From Clostridia bacterium (lineage in GTDB: Bacteria; Bacillota; Clostridia; Christensenellales; Pumilibacteraceae): DNA of 39,235 nucleotides. Each line of letters starts with the position of its first letter. Position 1 is the stretch's first letter. The notes under the pieces were generated by a model that ran no database searches, was not told the origin of the DNA, and saw only the letters and a program-made list of their open reading frames with translations. A program made the position numbers and the translations under genes. This document shows, piece after piece, positions 19,129 to 27,971 of this stretch. The stretch lies in assembly GCA_022791055.1 (NCBI GenBank), contig JAAVYI010000003.1, positions 1 through 39,235 on the forward strand, given 5' to 3'.

Positions 19129-20994
19129 TTATTTTTTGACAGGAATGACGACGTCGGCCGTGCGCTTGAGGATCGACACCTCGCCCGGAATCACGCGACC
19201 CGAGAACGGCTTACCGGTCAAAAGGTCGGTATATTGCTCGCCGTCGCTGTAGGCAAACGGCGCCGTGCCGTGGTTGGCGATGACGATCAGCTTTTCGACG
19301 CCGTTGCTACGCGAGAACGCCAGCACGCCGTCGGCCGCTACAATGCGGCGGTACTCGCCGACCGACAGGATCGGCCGCTCCTCGGTGCGGATCTTGCCCA
19401 GTTTTTTATACCAACGCAAGATGTCGCGGTTGCGGTCGTCCCACGGGAAACAGCGGCGGTTAAACGGATCTTCAAAGCCCTCTAAGCCGACTTCGTCGCC
19501 GTAATAGACGCACGGCACACCGGGCAACGTGAATTGCAACGCCGTCGCCATTTTCAGCCGTTTGATCGCGGCGGGCAGATCTTGCACCTTGGCGGTCGCG
19601 CGCAACTCGCGCGTAGACGTGTCGCCGCACTCGCCCAAAACGCTCAAAATGCGCGCGGTGTCATGCGTGTCGAGTATGTTCATCAAGCTGTCGAGCACGT
19701 CTTTCGGATAGTTGTTGATCAGCACGTTGACGGTATTGTTCAGCCGCTCGGCGTCGCCCGAACGCACAAAGTTCAAAATGTCCTCTTTGAACGGATAGTT
19801 GGTCACGCTGTCGAGCTGGCCGCCCTGCAAGTAGCGGCGGCGGTTGCCGTACGCGACCTTGTTGGAGGCGTCCTCCCAAACCTCGCCGAGCATGACGGCC
19901 TCGGGGTCGACCGCTTTGGCCGCGTGCGCCGCGTGGTCGAGAAATCCGTCGGGCAGTTCGTCGGCAACGTCTAAGCGCCAACCGGCAATGCCTAAGCGCG
20001 TCCAGTAGCGGATAATGCCGTCCTCGCCGTTGATGTACTCGTCGAAATGCTTGTTTTCTTCCATCGTATTGGGCAGCGTGGTGAAGTTCCACCAGCAGTC
20101 ATAGTCGTCCGGCCAGTTCTTGAAATGATACCAGTCGGCAAACGCCGAATCGGGCGACTGATACGCGCCGACGCTGTCGTAATGTCCGTACTTATTGAAG
20201 TAAATGCTGTCGTCGCCGGTGTGCGAGAACACGCCGTCGAGCATCAGGCGAATGCCTTTCTTGGCCGCCTTTTTGATCAGTTCCTCTAAGTCGGCTTGCG
20301 TGCCGAAATCGGGGTCGACTTTGCGGTAGTTGCCGGTATCGTACTTATGGTTGGAATGCGCCTCGAAGATCGGATTGAGATAAATACACGTCACGCCCAA
20401 ACTCTTGAGGTAGCCGAGCTTCTTGGTGATACCCTTGAGATTGCCGCCGAAGAAATCGTTGTTGAGGATCTTGCCGTCCGCCGTCGGACGATATTCGGGA
20501 ATGCCGCCCCAGTCGTCGCGGTACACCGCGTCGGGCTTGGTCTTGTTGCGCTCGCCGCCGATGAAAAAGCGGTCGGTCATGATCTGATACAGCATACCGC
20601 CCTTGAGCCAACGGGGCGCGGGCGCCACTTGCTCGAACACCGTCAACTGCCAGTCCTGCCCTTTGCCCCAAAGCGCGTTCAAATCGTGATCGGCGCCGAT
20701 TCGAACCTGCTGCTCGTCATCGGTGTTGATGACAAAATGATAGAAATACAGGCCGCGGCTGGTCACGGTCAGCGTGACGGTGTACTCGTTCATGCCGTCG
20801 GCGTTGACGGTGACGAAGTGCAACGGATAGAATACTTCGTCCTCGCCGTCCTTGGTCAGCGAAAGCAACACTTCGGCTGCGTTGGTCGGGCGGGAAAACA
20901 TCAGATTGAGTCGGATCTCTTCGCCGACTTTGACGCCGCCTATAGGCCGCTTAAACTCTTCCCGGTTGGGAAAAAACCTTACGCATTTATTCAT
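19129..20994 (-). CDS. GH13 neopullulanase / cyclomaltodextrinase-like alpha-glucanase, cytoplasmic
   Basis: Hydrolyses alpha-1,4 (and often alpha-1,6) bonds in maltodextrins, cyclodextrins or pullulan fragments. The 621-residue protein has an N-terminal beta-sandwich of the CBM34-like kind (1-120), a GH13 barrel, and a C-terminal beta domain from about 540. GH13 motifs: DGVFSHTG (region I), GWRLDVADE with nucleophile Asp342 (II), MLGEVWED with acid/base Glu371 (III), and ILDTHDTAR with Asp445 (IV). WWNFTTLPN, typical of neopullulanase-type enzymes, is present. No signal peptide, so it acts inside the cell, fitting breakdown of dextrins released from glycogen. Ribosome site AAGGAG lies 8 nt before the ATG. 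It follows glgP with a 349-nt gap; its own promoter was not clearly found. Confidence 0.9.
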   Translation of the reverse strand: MNKCVRFFPNREEFKRPIGGVKVGEEIRLNLMFSRPTNAAEVLLSLTKDGEDEVFYPLHFVTVNADGMNEYTVTLTVTSRGLYFYHFVINTDDEQQVRIGADHDLNALWGKGQDWQLTVFEQVAPAPRWLKGGMLYQIMTDRFFIGGERNKTKPDAVYRDDWGGIPEYRPTADGKILNNDFFGGNLKGITKKLGYLKSLGVTCIYLNPIFEAHSNHKYDTGNYRKVDPDFGTQADLEELIKKAAKKGIRLMLDGVFSHTGDDSIYFNKYGHYDSVGAYQSPDSAFADWYHFKNWPDDYDCWWNFTTLPNTMEENKHFDEYINGEDGIIRYWTRLGIAGWRLDVADELPDGFLDHAAHAAKAVDPEAVMLGEVWEDASNKVAYGNRRRYLQGGQLDSVTNYPFKEDILNFVRSGDAERLNNTVNVLINNYPKDVLDSLMNILDTHDTARILSVLGECGDTSTRELRATAKVQDLPAAIKRLKMATALQFTLPGVPCVYYGDEVGLEGFEDPFNRRCFPWDDRNRDILRWYKKLGKIRTEERPILSVGEYRRIVAADGVLAFSRSNGVEKLIVIANHGTAPFAYSDGEQYTDLLTGKPFSGRVIPGEVSILKRTADVVIPVKK

Positions 20995-21068
20995 AGTCGT
21001 GACTCCTTATCTTCCCCCCGTAACAAGGGGAATATTTTGCTTTGCGGTTTGCTTATTTACGGCGAGAG

Positions 21069-21085
21069 AACCCGTCCTACGGGTT
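21069..21085. repeat. Short hairpin upstream of the GH13 gene
   Basis: AACCCG (21069-21074) and CGGGTT (21080-21085) with a 5-nt loop. Part of the gene-free gap 20995-21343, which otherwise holds repeats. Confidence 0.35.
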
Positions 21086-21154
21086 ACACTGCCATTCGGA
21101 AAAAGGAATAAACCCTTTTGTCAGTTCGAGATGTACAAAGGCGCACTTATTTTT

Positions 21155-21221
21155 ATTCGCTTCGCTAGACCCCTCGGCTACGCTCGGGGTGCCAAAGTGC
21201 GGGCGAGTTTCGTTCCCGCAC
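21155..21221 (+). repeat. Dispersed intergenic repeat, copy 3, with adjoining hairpin
   Basis: ATTCGCTTCGCTAGACCCC, then TCGGCTACGCTCGGGGTGCC and AAAGTGCGGGCG match copies at 11613-11665 and 2835-2895. Immediately after, GTGCGGG (21197-21203) pairs with CCCGCAC (21215-21221). Confidence 0.7.
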
Positions 21222-21273
21222 GTAGTCGACCTACGACTGCATATGTCACACTTGACAGTGTAGACGGGGCTGC

Positions 21274-21349
21274 GTTTGACGGCATAGAGTGCGTCGAAGG
21301 GCGACAACAGGGGCGTAGTCGGCCTGCGGCGTGCTATATGCCGTCAAAC
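21274..21349. repeat. 13-bp perfect inverted repeat at the end of glgP, second dispersed repeat family
   Basis: GTTTGACGGCATA (21274-21286) and TATGCCGTCAAAC (21337-21349); the right arm overlaps the glgP stop codon. The stretch 21273-21323 matches the minus strand of about 14518-14568 at 36 of 51 ungapped positions (shared blocks TTTGACGGCA and GACAACAG), and shares AGAGTG and GACAACAGG with 14658-14708. It may also act as a transcript-end structure for glgP. Confidence 0.6.
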
Positions 21350-23800
21350 TTTGACGGGTTTTAGTTTCCAGATCTTCTTCGCATACTCCTCGATCGCACG
21401 ATCGGCGGCGAAAATGCCCGAACGTGCGATATTCATAAGCGCCATCGAGCCGAACTTGTAGCGGTCGGCATAGGTTTCGTCCATGCGGTGATAGGCGCGC
21501 ATATAGTCCTCGTAGTCGAGTAGGCACATATACGGGTCGGGGACGCCGCTGACGCCGATCGTCAGATACGCGGCGATGTCGGCAAAGCTCTCGCCGTTGA
21601 AACCGACTTTCAAGCGGTCGACGACGCGCCGCACGCGGTCGTTGCGCGAATAGACGTTGGAGCTGTTGACGCCCTCGATCCACGCGCGGTCGACCTCTTC
21701 GGTCAGCATACCGAACGTAAAAATGTTGTCGTCGCCGACGCGTTCGGCGATCTCGACGTTGGCGCCGTCGACCGTGCCGAGCGTCACAGCGCCGTTCATC
21801 ATAAACTTCATGTTCGACGTACCCGACGCTTCTTTGCCGGCTAATGAGATCTGTTCGGAAATCTCCGACGCGGGGATCAGCCGTTCTGCCTTGGTGACGT
21901 TGTAGTTCTCGACGAACACGACGTTGAGCTTTTGTTTGATCTTCGGATTTTTGGCGATCTCCGCGCTCAAGCAGTTGATCAGCGAAATAATCCGCTTGGC
22001 GTGATAGTAACCGCCCGCCGCCTTGGCGCCGAAAATAAAGGTTTGCGGCGTAACGTTTTTATCGGGATCGTCGAGTAGCTCGAGATACAGCGTAACGATC
22101 TTCAAGACGTTCATCAGCTGCCGCTTGTACTCGTGCATACGCTTGATCTGCGTGTCGAAACGCGAGTCGGGGTCGATCTCGACGCCGGCTGTATTTTTCA
22201 GATACGCGGCAAACGCCGCCTTGTTGGCGCGTTTGATCGCGTGCAACTTGTCGAGTACCTTTTTATCGTCTTTAAACGCCGCCAGTTTATCCAGTTCGTC
22301 GGCGTCGTGCATAAAACCGTCGCCGATCAGTTCGGCGATCAGTTTGCTTAAGCCCGGGTTGGCTTGGCACAGCCAACGGCGGTGCGCAATGCCGTTGGTG
22401 ACGTTACAAAACCGCGTCGGGTACACGTCGTAAAAGTCGCGGAAAACGCTTTTCTTGATGATGTCCGAATGCAACGCGCTGACGCCGTTGATACTGTGCG
22501 AGCCGATGACGGACAAGTTGGCCATGCGCACTTGGTTGTGCATGATGACCGACATACGCGACAGCTTTTCGCTGTCCCCGATGCCCTCGAGCGACAAATA
22601 GAATCGGCGGTTGATCTCGCAAATGATACTGTAAATGCGCGGCAACCGTGCCGACACCAGATCGACGCCCCACTTTTCGAGCGCCTCGGCCATGACGGTA
22701 TGGTTGGTGTAGGCGACGGTGTTGACCGTCATATTCCAGGCCGTGTCCCAGTCGTAGCCGTGCTCGTCGATGAGCAGCCGCATCATTTCGGGAATGGCGA
22801 GCGCCGGGTGCGTGTCGTTGATGTGAATCGCCACCTTGTCGGGGAGATTGTCAAGCGACTTGTAGTTTTTCAAGTGGTCTTTGAAGATCGATTGCAACGA
22901 CGCGCTGACCAAAAAATACTGCTGGCTCAAGCGCAGTTGCTTGCCCTGCGTGTGGTCGTCGGACGGATACAGCACTTTGCTGATCAGTTCCGCCTCGTTG
23001 TCGGCGCGCATTGCCATCATATAGTCGCCCTGCGTAAACGACTTCATGTCGAATACGTTGGCCGCGGACGCGCGCCACAAGCGCAGCACGCTCACCCCGT
23101 CGGAATCGGCGCCCGACAGCATCAGATCGTACGGCACGGCCTCGATAATGTCGGCGTCCTCGTGTAGAATGCGGCAGCGGCCGTCCTCCCACACCTCGCG
23201 CACGCGGCCGCCCAGTTTGATATGGAACGACTTGTCGGAGCGTGGCATCATCCACACCTCGCCCGAATCCAACCAAATATCGGGCAGTTCGACTTGCTGG
23301 TTTTCGACGATCTTCTGCTTGAAAAGGCCGTACTCGTAGCGGATCGAAAAGCCCATAGCCGGATAGTTCAATGTCGCCAAGCTGTCCATAAAACAGGCCG
23401 CCAAGCGTCCCAAACCGCCGTTGCCGAGTCCTGCGTCCGACTCCATTTCGTACAGAGCGTCGAGATCGCAGCGATAACTTTTGAGCGCGGCGCGGAATGC
23501 GTCCTCGAGGCCGAGATTCCAAAGGTTGTTGCGCATCTGTCTGCCGATGAGAAATTCCATGCACAGATAATAGACGCGCTTTTGCTTGTTTTTATTGATC
23601 TTTAAATTGTTTTCCTGCTTTTTTTTGAGCAGTATGTCGCGCGTGACCAGCGCCACCGCCTTATACATTTGTTCCTGTGTCGCTTGCTGCGGCGTGGTGG
23701 CAAAATACCGCATCAATTTGTCTGTCAACAGTTCCTTGACTTCGTCTACCGTTTTCGTCATAACTTCCTGCAATTCCTCTCTACTGTGTGTTTTGATCAT
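21344..23800 (-). CDS. glgP: Glycogen/maltodextrin phosphorylase
   Basis: Releases glucose 1-phosphate from non-reducing ends of glycogen using phosphate; PLP-dependent GT35 enzyme, 818 residues, full length. Landmarks: YYLCMEFLIGRQMRNNLWNL, ESDAGLGNGGLGRLAACFMD near residue 115 (phosphate/substrate region), VAIHINDTHPALAIPEMMRL, and the PLP-lysine Lys665 in ASGTSNMKFMMNGAVTLGT. An alternative start is ATG 23761 (MTKTVDEVKELL), which has GGAAG close upstream and GAGAGG a little further, whereas ATG 23800 has only a weak ribosome site; I keep the longer form with reservation. Last gene of the glgBCDAP cluster, 24 nt after glgA. Confidence 0.95.
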   Translation of the reverse strand: MIKTHSREELQEVMTKTVDEVKELLTDKLMRYFATTPQQATQEQMYKAVALVTRDILLKKKQENNLKINKNKQKRVYYLCMEFLIGRQMRNNLWNLGLEDAFRAALKSYRCDLDALYEMESDAGLGNGGLGRLAACFMDSLATLNYPAMGFSIRYEYGLFKQKIVENQQVELPDIWLDSGEVWMMPRSDKSFHIKLGGRVREVWEDGRCRILHEDADIIEAVPYDLMLSGADSDGVSVLRLWRASAANVFDMKSFTQGDYMMAMRADNEAELISKVLYPSDDHTQGKQLRLSQQYFLVSASLQSIFKDHLKNYKSLDNLPDKVAIHINDTHPALAIPEMMRLLIDEHGYDWDTAWNMTVNTVAYTNHTVMAEALEKWGVDLVSARLPRIYSIICEINRRFYLSLEGIGDSEKLSRMSVIMHNQVRMANLSVIGSHSINGVSALHSDIIKKSVFRDFYDVYPTRFCNVTNGIAHRRWLCQANPGLSKLIAELIGDGFMHDADELDKLAAFKDDKKVLDKLHAIKRANKAAFAAYLKNTAGVEIDPDSRFDTQIKRMHEYKRQLMNVLKIVTLYLELLDDPDKNVTPQTFIFGAKAAGGYYHAKRIISLINCLSAEIAKNPKIKQKLNVVFVENYNVTKAERLIPASEISEQISLAGKEASGTSNMKFMMNGAVTLGTVDGANVEIAERVGDDNIFTFGMLTEEVDRAWIEGVNSSNVYSRNDRVRRVVDRLKVGFNGESFADIAAYLTIGVSGVPDPYMCLLDYEDYMRAYHRMDETYADRYKFGSMALMNIARSGIFAADRAIEEYAKKIWKLKPVKV

Positions 23801-23824
23801 TCAAGCCGATTGAAGAACGGCAAT

Positions 23825-25567
23825 TTAAAATAGTTCGTTGTAGAATTTGATATACTCGCGCGCGCTGACCGTCCAACTGAAATCGGTCTCCATGCCGCGG
23901 CGCACCAGTCCGTCCCACTTGTCGCGGTAGTCGCGGTACAGCCCGACGGCGCGATCGACGGCGTGCAACATGTCGCCGGCGTTGTAGGAATAGAACGTAA
24001 AGCCGTTGCCGACGTCGCCCTCGCCGCAATCGACGATCGAATCTTTCAAGCCGCCCGTCAAGCGCACGATCGGCACCGTGCCGTAGCGGCACGCCATCAT
24101 TTGGCTGAGGCCGCAAGGCTCCGACTTACTGGGCATCAAAAACATGTCGGCTGCTGCGTAGATCTTGTGCGACAGATCTTTGTTGAACGCAATGATCGAG
24201 CAGACTTTTTTGTCGTACATTTTCTGAATGTGGCCGAAGTAGTTTTCGTAATCGGGGTCGCCCTTGCCCAAAATGACGACTTGCACGTCGTTTCTAAGTA
24301 AGTCGTTCATCGCAAAGCGAATGAGATCGAGACCTTTGTGCGCGACCAGGCGCGAAATGACGGCGACCATCGGCACGTCCGCATTGACCGGCAGCGACAG
24401 CATTTTTTGCAATTCGGTCTTATTGGTCGCCTTGCCCGCCTTTACGGTCGCTTTGGTGTAGTTCTTAAACAGCGCCGTATTGGTTTCGGGATTGTACACG
24501 TCGACGTTGACCCCGTTTAAGATGCCGCGCAGCTTGTAGCTGTTTTTCAAGAGAACGTTTTCCAGGCCGTGCGCATAGAACGGGTCCATGATCTCTTTTG
24601 CATACGACGGGCTGACGGTCGAAATCGCGTCGGAATAGTCGATCGCACCCTTCATCAGGTTGATACAGCCGCGATGCTCGATCGACATATATTCGCTTTG
24701 CGGAATGCCGAACACGTCCTCGATGATGCTGCGCGAATACTTGCCTTGATACTCGATGTTGTGAATGGTAAAGATGGTGCGAATGCCGCCGTACCCCTCG
24801 CGGTACATATAGAACAGCTTGTAATAGATCGGCACCAGCGCAGTCTGCCAGTCCTGGCAGTGCAACACGTCGGGCTTCCAGCCGAGCAGCGGGATCAGCT
24901 CGACCACCGCGCGCGACAGGAACGCAAACCGCTCGCCGTCGTCGTAGTAGCCGTACAGGTTGGGGCGCTTGAAGTAGTACTCGTTGTCGATGAAGTAGTA
25001 CGTCACGCCTTGATAGTCGTACTTGAACAAGCCGCAGTACTGGTTGCGCCAGGCAAGCGGCACGTTGATATGGCAGATAAACTCCAGATTCTTGCGCTCT
25101 TCATACGGGAACGACTCGTACAGCGGGCAGATGATGCGCGCCTCGTACTTGTCGCCGCTGTCGTTGATCGACTTCGGCAGGCTGCCCATGACTTCGGCCA
25201 GTCCGCCCGTGCCGCAGAACGGCGCCGCCTCGCTGCACACGAACAGTATATGCTTTTTCGCCTCCGTCGGTGCGGCCGCCTTTTTCTCTGCGGGTTTCGC
25301 CGCCTTGGGCGCGGGCGTCTCTGCTTTGGGCGCGGGCGTCGGCTCGACTTTCGCCGCGGGCGTTTCGACCTTTGGCTCTGCTTTGGGCGCGGTTTCTTTC
25401 TTGACCGCCGGGGCTTTTTTGACCGGCGTTTTACGGACAGCCGGCGCTTCGGCTGCGGGTTTTACCGCGGGAACTTCGGCTTTCGATTTGACGGTGACTG
25501 CCGTCGAGTTGGCTTTGCCGACCGCCGTCGTCTTTTGGGTCGTTGTCGGTTTCTTGGTTGCTGCCAT
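23825..25567 (-). CDS. glgA: Glycogen synthase with Lys/Ala/Pro-rich N-terminal extension
   Basis: Transfers glucose from ADP-glucose to the glycogen chain end (GT5). Residues 1-104 are a low-complexity extension rich in Lys, Ala, Pro, Thr and Glu with imperfect repeats such as PAPKAETPAPKA; the GT5 fold starts at KKHILFVCSEAAPF near 104. The usual ADP-glucose motif KxGGL is GTGGLAEV here, with Gly119 in the Lys place. Other motifs are normal: HCQDWQTALVP, TIHNIEYQG, NGVNVDVYNP, ISRLVAHKG, and SKSEPCGLSQMMACRYGTVP with the catalytic Glu. The extension is translated: AAGGAG lies 6-7 nt before the only Met in that region. It has its own promoter at 25611-25639 besides operon read-through. Total 580 residues against about 475-485 for the family. 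Confidence 0.95.
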   Translation of the reverse strand: MAATKKPTTTQKTTAVGKANSTAVTVKSKAEVPAVKPAAEAPAVRKTPVKKAPAVKKETAPKAEPKVETPAAKVEPTPAPKAETPAPKAAKPAEKKAAAPTEAKKHILFVCSEAAPFCGTGGLAEVMGSLPKSINDSGDKYEARIICPLYESFPYEERKNLEFICHINVPLAWRNQYCGLFKYDYQGVTYYFIDNEYYFKRPNLYGYYDDGERFAFLSRAVVELIPLLGWKPDVLHCQDWQTALVPIYYKLFYMYREGYGGIRTIFTIHNIEYQGKYSRSIIEDVFGIPQSEYMSIEHRGCINLMKGAIDYSDAISTVSPSYAKEIMDPFYAHGLENVLLKNSYKLRGILNGVNVDVYNPETNTALFKNYTKATVKAGKATNKTELQKMLSLPVNADVPMVAVISRLVAHKGLDLIRFAMNDLLRNDVQVVILGKGDPDYENYFGHIQKMYDKKVCSIIAFNKDLSHKIYAAADMFLMPSKSEPCGLSQMMACRYGTVPIVRLTGGLKDSIVDCGEGDVGNGFTFYSYNAGDMLHAVDRAVGLYRDYRDKWDGLVRRGMETDFSWTVSAREYIKFYNELF

Positions 25568-25610
25568 ATTTGTCTCCTTTAATAATTCGGAAATGTTGTG
25601 TTACCGATTT

Positions 25611-25639
25611 AGTATATCACAGTTTGCCGGCAAAGTAAA
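25611..25639 (-). promoter_or_regulatory. Internal promoter upstream of glgA-glgP
   Basis: On the minus strand TTTACT (25634-25639), 17-nt spacer, TATACT (25611-25616), in the 90-nt gap after glgD. It would allow glgA and glgP to be expressed separately from glgBCD. Confidence 0.5.
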
Positions 25640-25657
25640 ACCTCTGCCCTGCTTTTG

Positions 25658-26773
25658 TCAAATTACCGTGTTTTTGGCAATGACATACGGATGTGTGGGG
25701 TGTCCGGACAATTCGCGGTTTTCGAGGATCTTGACCTGCTTATCGGCGATGACGCAGTTAAGCCGCGAGCCGGTGCAAACGACCGAATCCTGAAAGATGA
25801 TCGACTTGCGAATGACCGTGCCTTTGGCGACGCGCACGCCGCGGAACAGGATCGAATCGGTCACTTCGCCCTCGATGATACAGCCGTCGGCGATCAGCGA
25901 GTTGGACACGCGCGCGCTGTCCTCGATACGGCAGGGCGCGCTGTCGCGCACTTTGGTGTAGATATTGGCGCCGCCGGCGTAGAACAGCTGGTCGCGCTTT
26001 TCTTTGTCCAAGAGTTCGATCGAGTGCTTATAGTAGTTGGCCACGCTGTCGATCGAGGCGAAATAGCCGTTTAATTCGTAGCCGTAAATGCGGTATTTGT
26101 TGATCCCGCGGATCAGCACGTCCTGCGTAAAGCTGTTGATGTCCATTTCCCCGGCGTTCTCAATCAGATTGAGTAGGAACTCGCGGTTGATGACCATCAT
26201 ATTGGTGAGAACGTTCTTTTCGCCCAGCATTTTGCCGGACACGTTGATCGCAACCGCGCGCCGGTTCTTATCGGTTTCGATGACCGTGCGCTTTCTCTTG
26301 GCGCCGTCGAGCGTCGTCTTGCGGTACAATAGCGTAATGTCGGCGTGGTTGTCGATATGCTTTTGCACGGCGTCGGAAAAATCGACATTGCACACCGCGT
26401 CGCAGTCGCTCATGACGACGTAGTCCTCGTCGGAACGGCGGATAAACTGCGAGATGTTGACGAGCGCCTCAAAGCGCGACGAGTACAGCGAACTGCCGGT
26501 GTCCGACCCATAAGGAGGCAGCACGATTAAGCCGCCGTTCTTGCGCGACAGATCCCAGTACTTGCCGCTGCCGACGTGATCCATCAGCGACTGATAGTTC
26601 TTTTTGGTGATAACGCCGACCTTGTTGATGCCGGAATTGACCATGTTGGACAGGACGAAATCAATCAGCCGAAAGCGGCCGCCGAACGGCACCGACGCGA
26701 GCGTGCGGTTGGTGGTAAGCTCGGGCATTTGCTTGTCGTGTATGTTGGAAAACACAATTCCCATTACTTTCAT
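25658..26773 (-). CDS. glgD: Glucose-1-phosphate adenylyltransferase, regulatory subunit GlgD
   Basis: Partner of GlgC in ADP-glucose pyrophosphorylase of Firmicutes. The 371-residue protein keeps the overall fold (RLIDFVLSNMVNSGINKVGV; left-handed helix region near the C-terminus with VSNSLIADGCIIEGEVTDSI) but lacks the catalytic GGxGTRL nucleotide loop: the N-terminus reads MGIVFSNIHDKQMPELTTNR instead. Known GlgD proteins are poorly active alone and modify GlgC activity, which fits. It sits 21 nt after glgC with GGGGAG as ribosome site and is followed by a 90-nt gap with a promoter for glgA. Confidence 0.94.
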   Translation of the reverse strand: MKVMGIVFSNIHDKQMPELTTNRTLASVPFGGRFRLIDFVLSNMVNSGINKVGVITKKNYQSLMDHVGSGKYWDLSRKNGGLIVLPPYGSDTGSSLYSSRFEALVNISQFIRRSDEDYVVMSDCDAVCNVDFSDAVQKHIDNHADITLLYRKTTLDGAKRKRTVIETDKNRRAVAINVSGKMLGEKNVLTNMMVINREFLLNLIENAGEMDINSFTQDVLIRGINKYRIYGYELNGYFASIDSVANYYKHSIELLDKEKRDQLFYAGGANIYTKVRDSAPCRIEDSARVSNSLIADGCIIEGEVTDSILFRGVRVAKGTVIRKSIIFQDSVVCTGSRLNCVIADKQVKILENRELSGHPTHPYVIAKNTVI

Positions 26774-26794
26774 TGTTCTATAGTCTCCCCTTTG

Positions 26795-27970
26795 TCAATC
26801 GATGATCTCGCCCGGCTTGACGACCGTGCCCGGTGCAAGCGTTCTGCCGCGACCGATGAGCGCAATGTGATTTTTGTCCGACGTGTCGTCGCCGATGACG
26901 CAATTATTTTCGACCGTACAGTTTTCGTCGATCATGCCGAATTTTACGACCGCGCCTTCGCCGATAACCGTGCCGCGCATGATCACCGAATCTTTGACCA
27001 CGGCGCCTTTGCCGACAGTGACGGCCTCGCCGAGCACCGAATTGACGACGGTGCCGTACACCTCGCAGCCGGCAGTCATGATGCTGTTTTCGATATGTCC
27101 GTTTTCGCCGATGTAGCTAGGGGGCAGCGCCTGGTTGCGCGAATAGATCTTAAACGACGAATCGTTGAGGTTGACGAGCGGATGCTCGCCCAAAAGATCC
27201 ATGTTGGCCTCCCACAGACTGGTGACCGTGCCGACGTCCTTCCAGTAGCCGGAGAACATATAGGCGTAGACCGCCATTTTGTCGGCGATCATTTTCGGAA
27301 TGATATTCTTGCCGAAGTCGTTGCTCGACGCGGGGTCGTTCTCGTCGTCGATGAGCGCCTTGACCAGCACGTCTTTTTTAAAGATGTATATGCCCATCGA
27401 CGCATGGTTGCTCTTCGGCTTTTTGGGCTTTTCCTCGAACGAGCGAATGCGGTTCTTGTCGTCGTAGTCGAGAATGCCGAAGCGCGGCGCTTCTTCGGGC
27501 GGCACGTCGAGCACGGCGATCGTGCAGTCGGCTTTGTTGGCGATATGCTCGGACAGCATCTTCGAGTAATCCATTTTGTAGATGTGGTCGCCCGAGAGGA
27601 TCAACACGTGGTCGCTGTCGTACTCGTCGAGAAAATGCAAGTTCTGATAGATGGCGTTGGCCGTACCCTTATACCACTCGCCGCCCGTCTTGGCCTGGTA
27701 CGGCGGCAACGTATGTACCCCGCCGTAGCTGCGGTCGAGGTCCCACGGTTCGCCGTTGCCGACGTACTCGTTGAGGATCAGCGGCTGGTACTGCGTCAGG
27801 ACGCCGACCGTATCGATGCCCGAATTGGTGCAGTTGCTCAACGGAAAGTCGATGATGCGATACTTGGCGCCGAACGAGACGGCGGGCTTGGCGACGCTCG
27901 ACGTCAGCGCGTACAGGCGCGTTCCCTGGCCGCCGGCCAGCAGCATTGCGATACACTTCTTTTTTTTCAT
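26795..27970 (-). CDS. glgC: Glucose-1-phosphate adenylyltransferase, catalytic subunit GlgC
   Basis: Makes ADP-glucose and pyrophosphate from glucose 1-phosphate and ATP, the committed step to glycogen. The 391-residue protein has the nucleotide loop [14 protein letters not shown] near residue 10-20, [40 protein letters not shown] (catalytic Asp region), and FEEKPKKPK. The C-terminal left-handed beta-helix carries hexapeptide repeats ([20 protein letters not shown]). It starts 1 nt after the glgB stop with AAGGAAA inside the glgB tail, so the two are translationally linked. Confidence 0.97.
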   Translation of the reverse strand: MKKKKCIAMLLAGGQGTRLYALTSSVAKPAVSFGAKYRIIDFPLSNCTNSGIDTVGVLTQYQPLILNEYVGNGEPWDLDRSYGGVHTLPPYQAKTGGEWYKGTANAIYQNLHFLDEYDSDHVLILSGDHIYKMDYSKMLSEHIANKADCTIAVLDVPPEEAPRFGILDYDDKNRIRSFEEKPKKPKSNHASMGIYIFKKDVLVKALIDDENDPASSNDFGKNIIPKMIADKMAVYAYMFSGYWKDVGTVTSLWEANMDLLGEHPLVNLNDSSFKIYSRNQALPPSYIGENGHIENSIMTAGCEVYGTVVNSVLGEAVTVGKGAVVKDSVIMRGTVIGEGAVVKFGMIDENCTVENNCVIGDDTSDKNHIALIGRGRTLAPGTVVKPGEIID

Positions 27971-27971
27971 G

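Noticed and set aside
24569..25582. Plus-strand open frame of about 337 codons opposite glgA, ending in Arg/Gly/Phe-rich sequence
   Set aside because: The low-complexity part is only the complement of the GlgA Lys/Ala/Pro extension.
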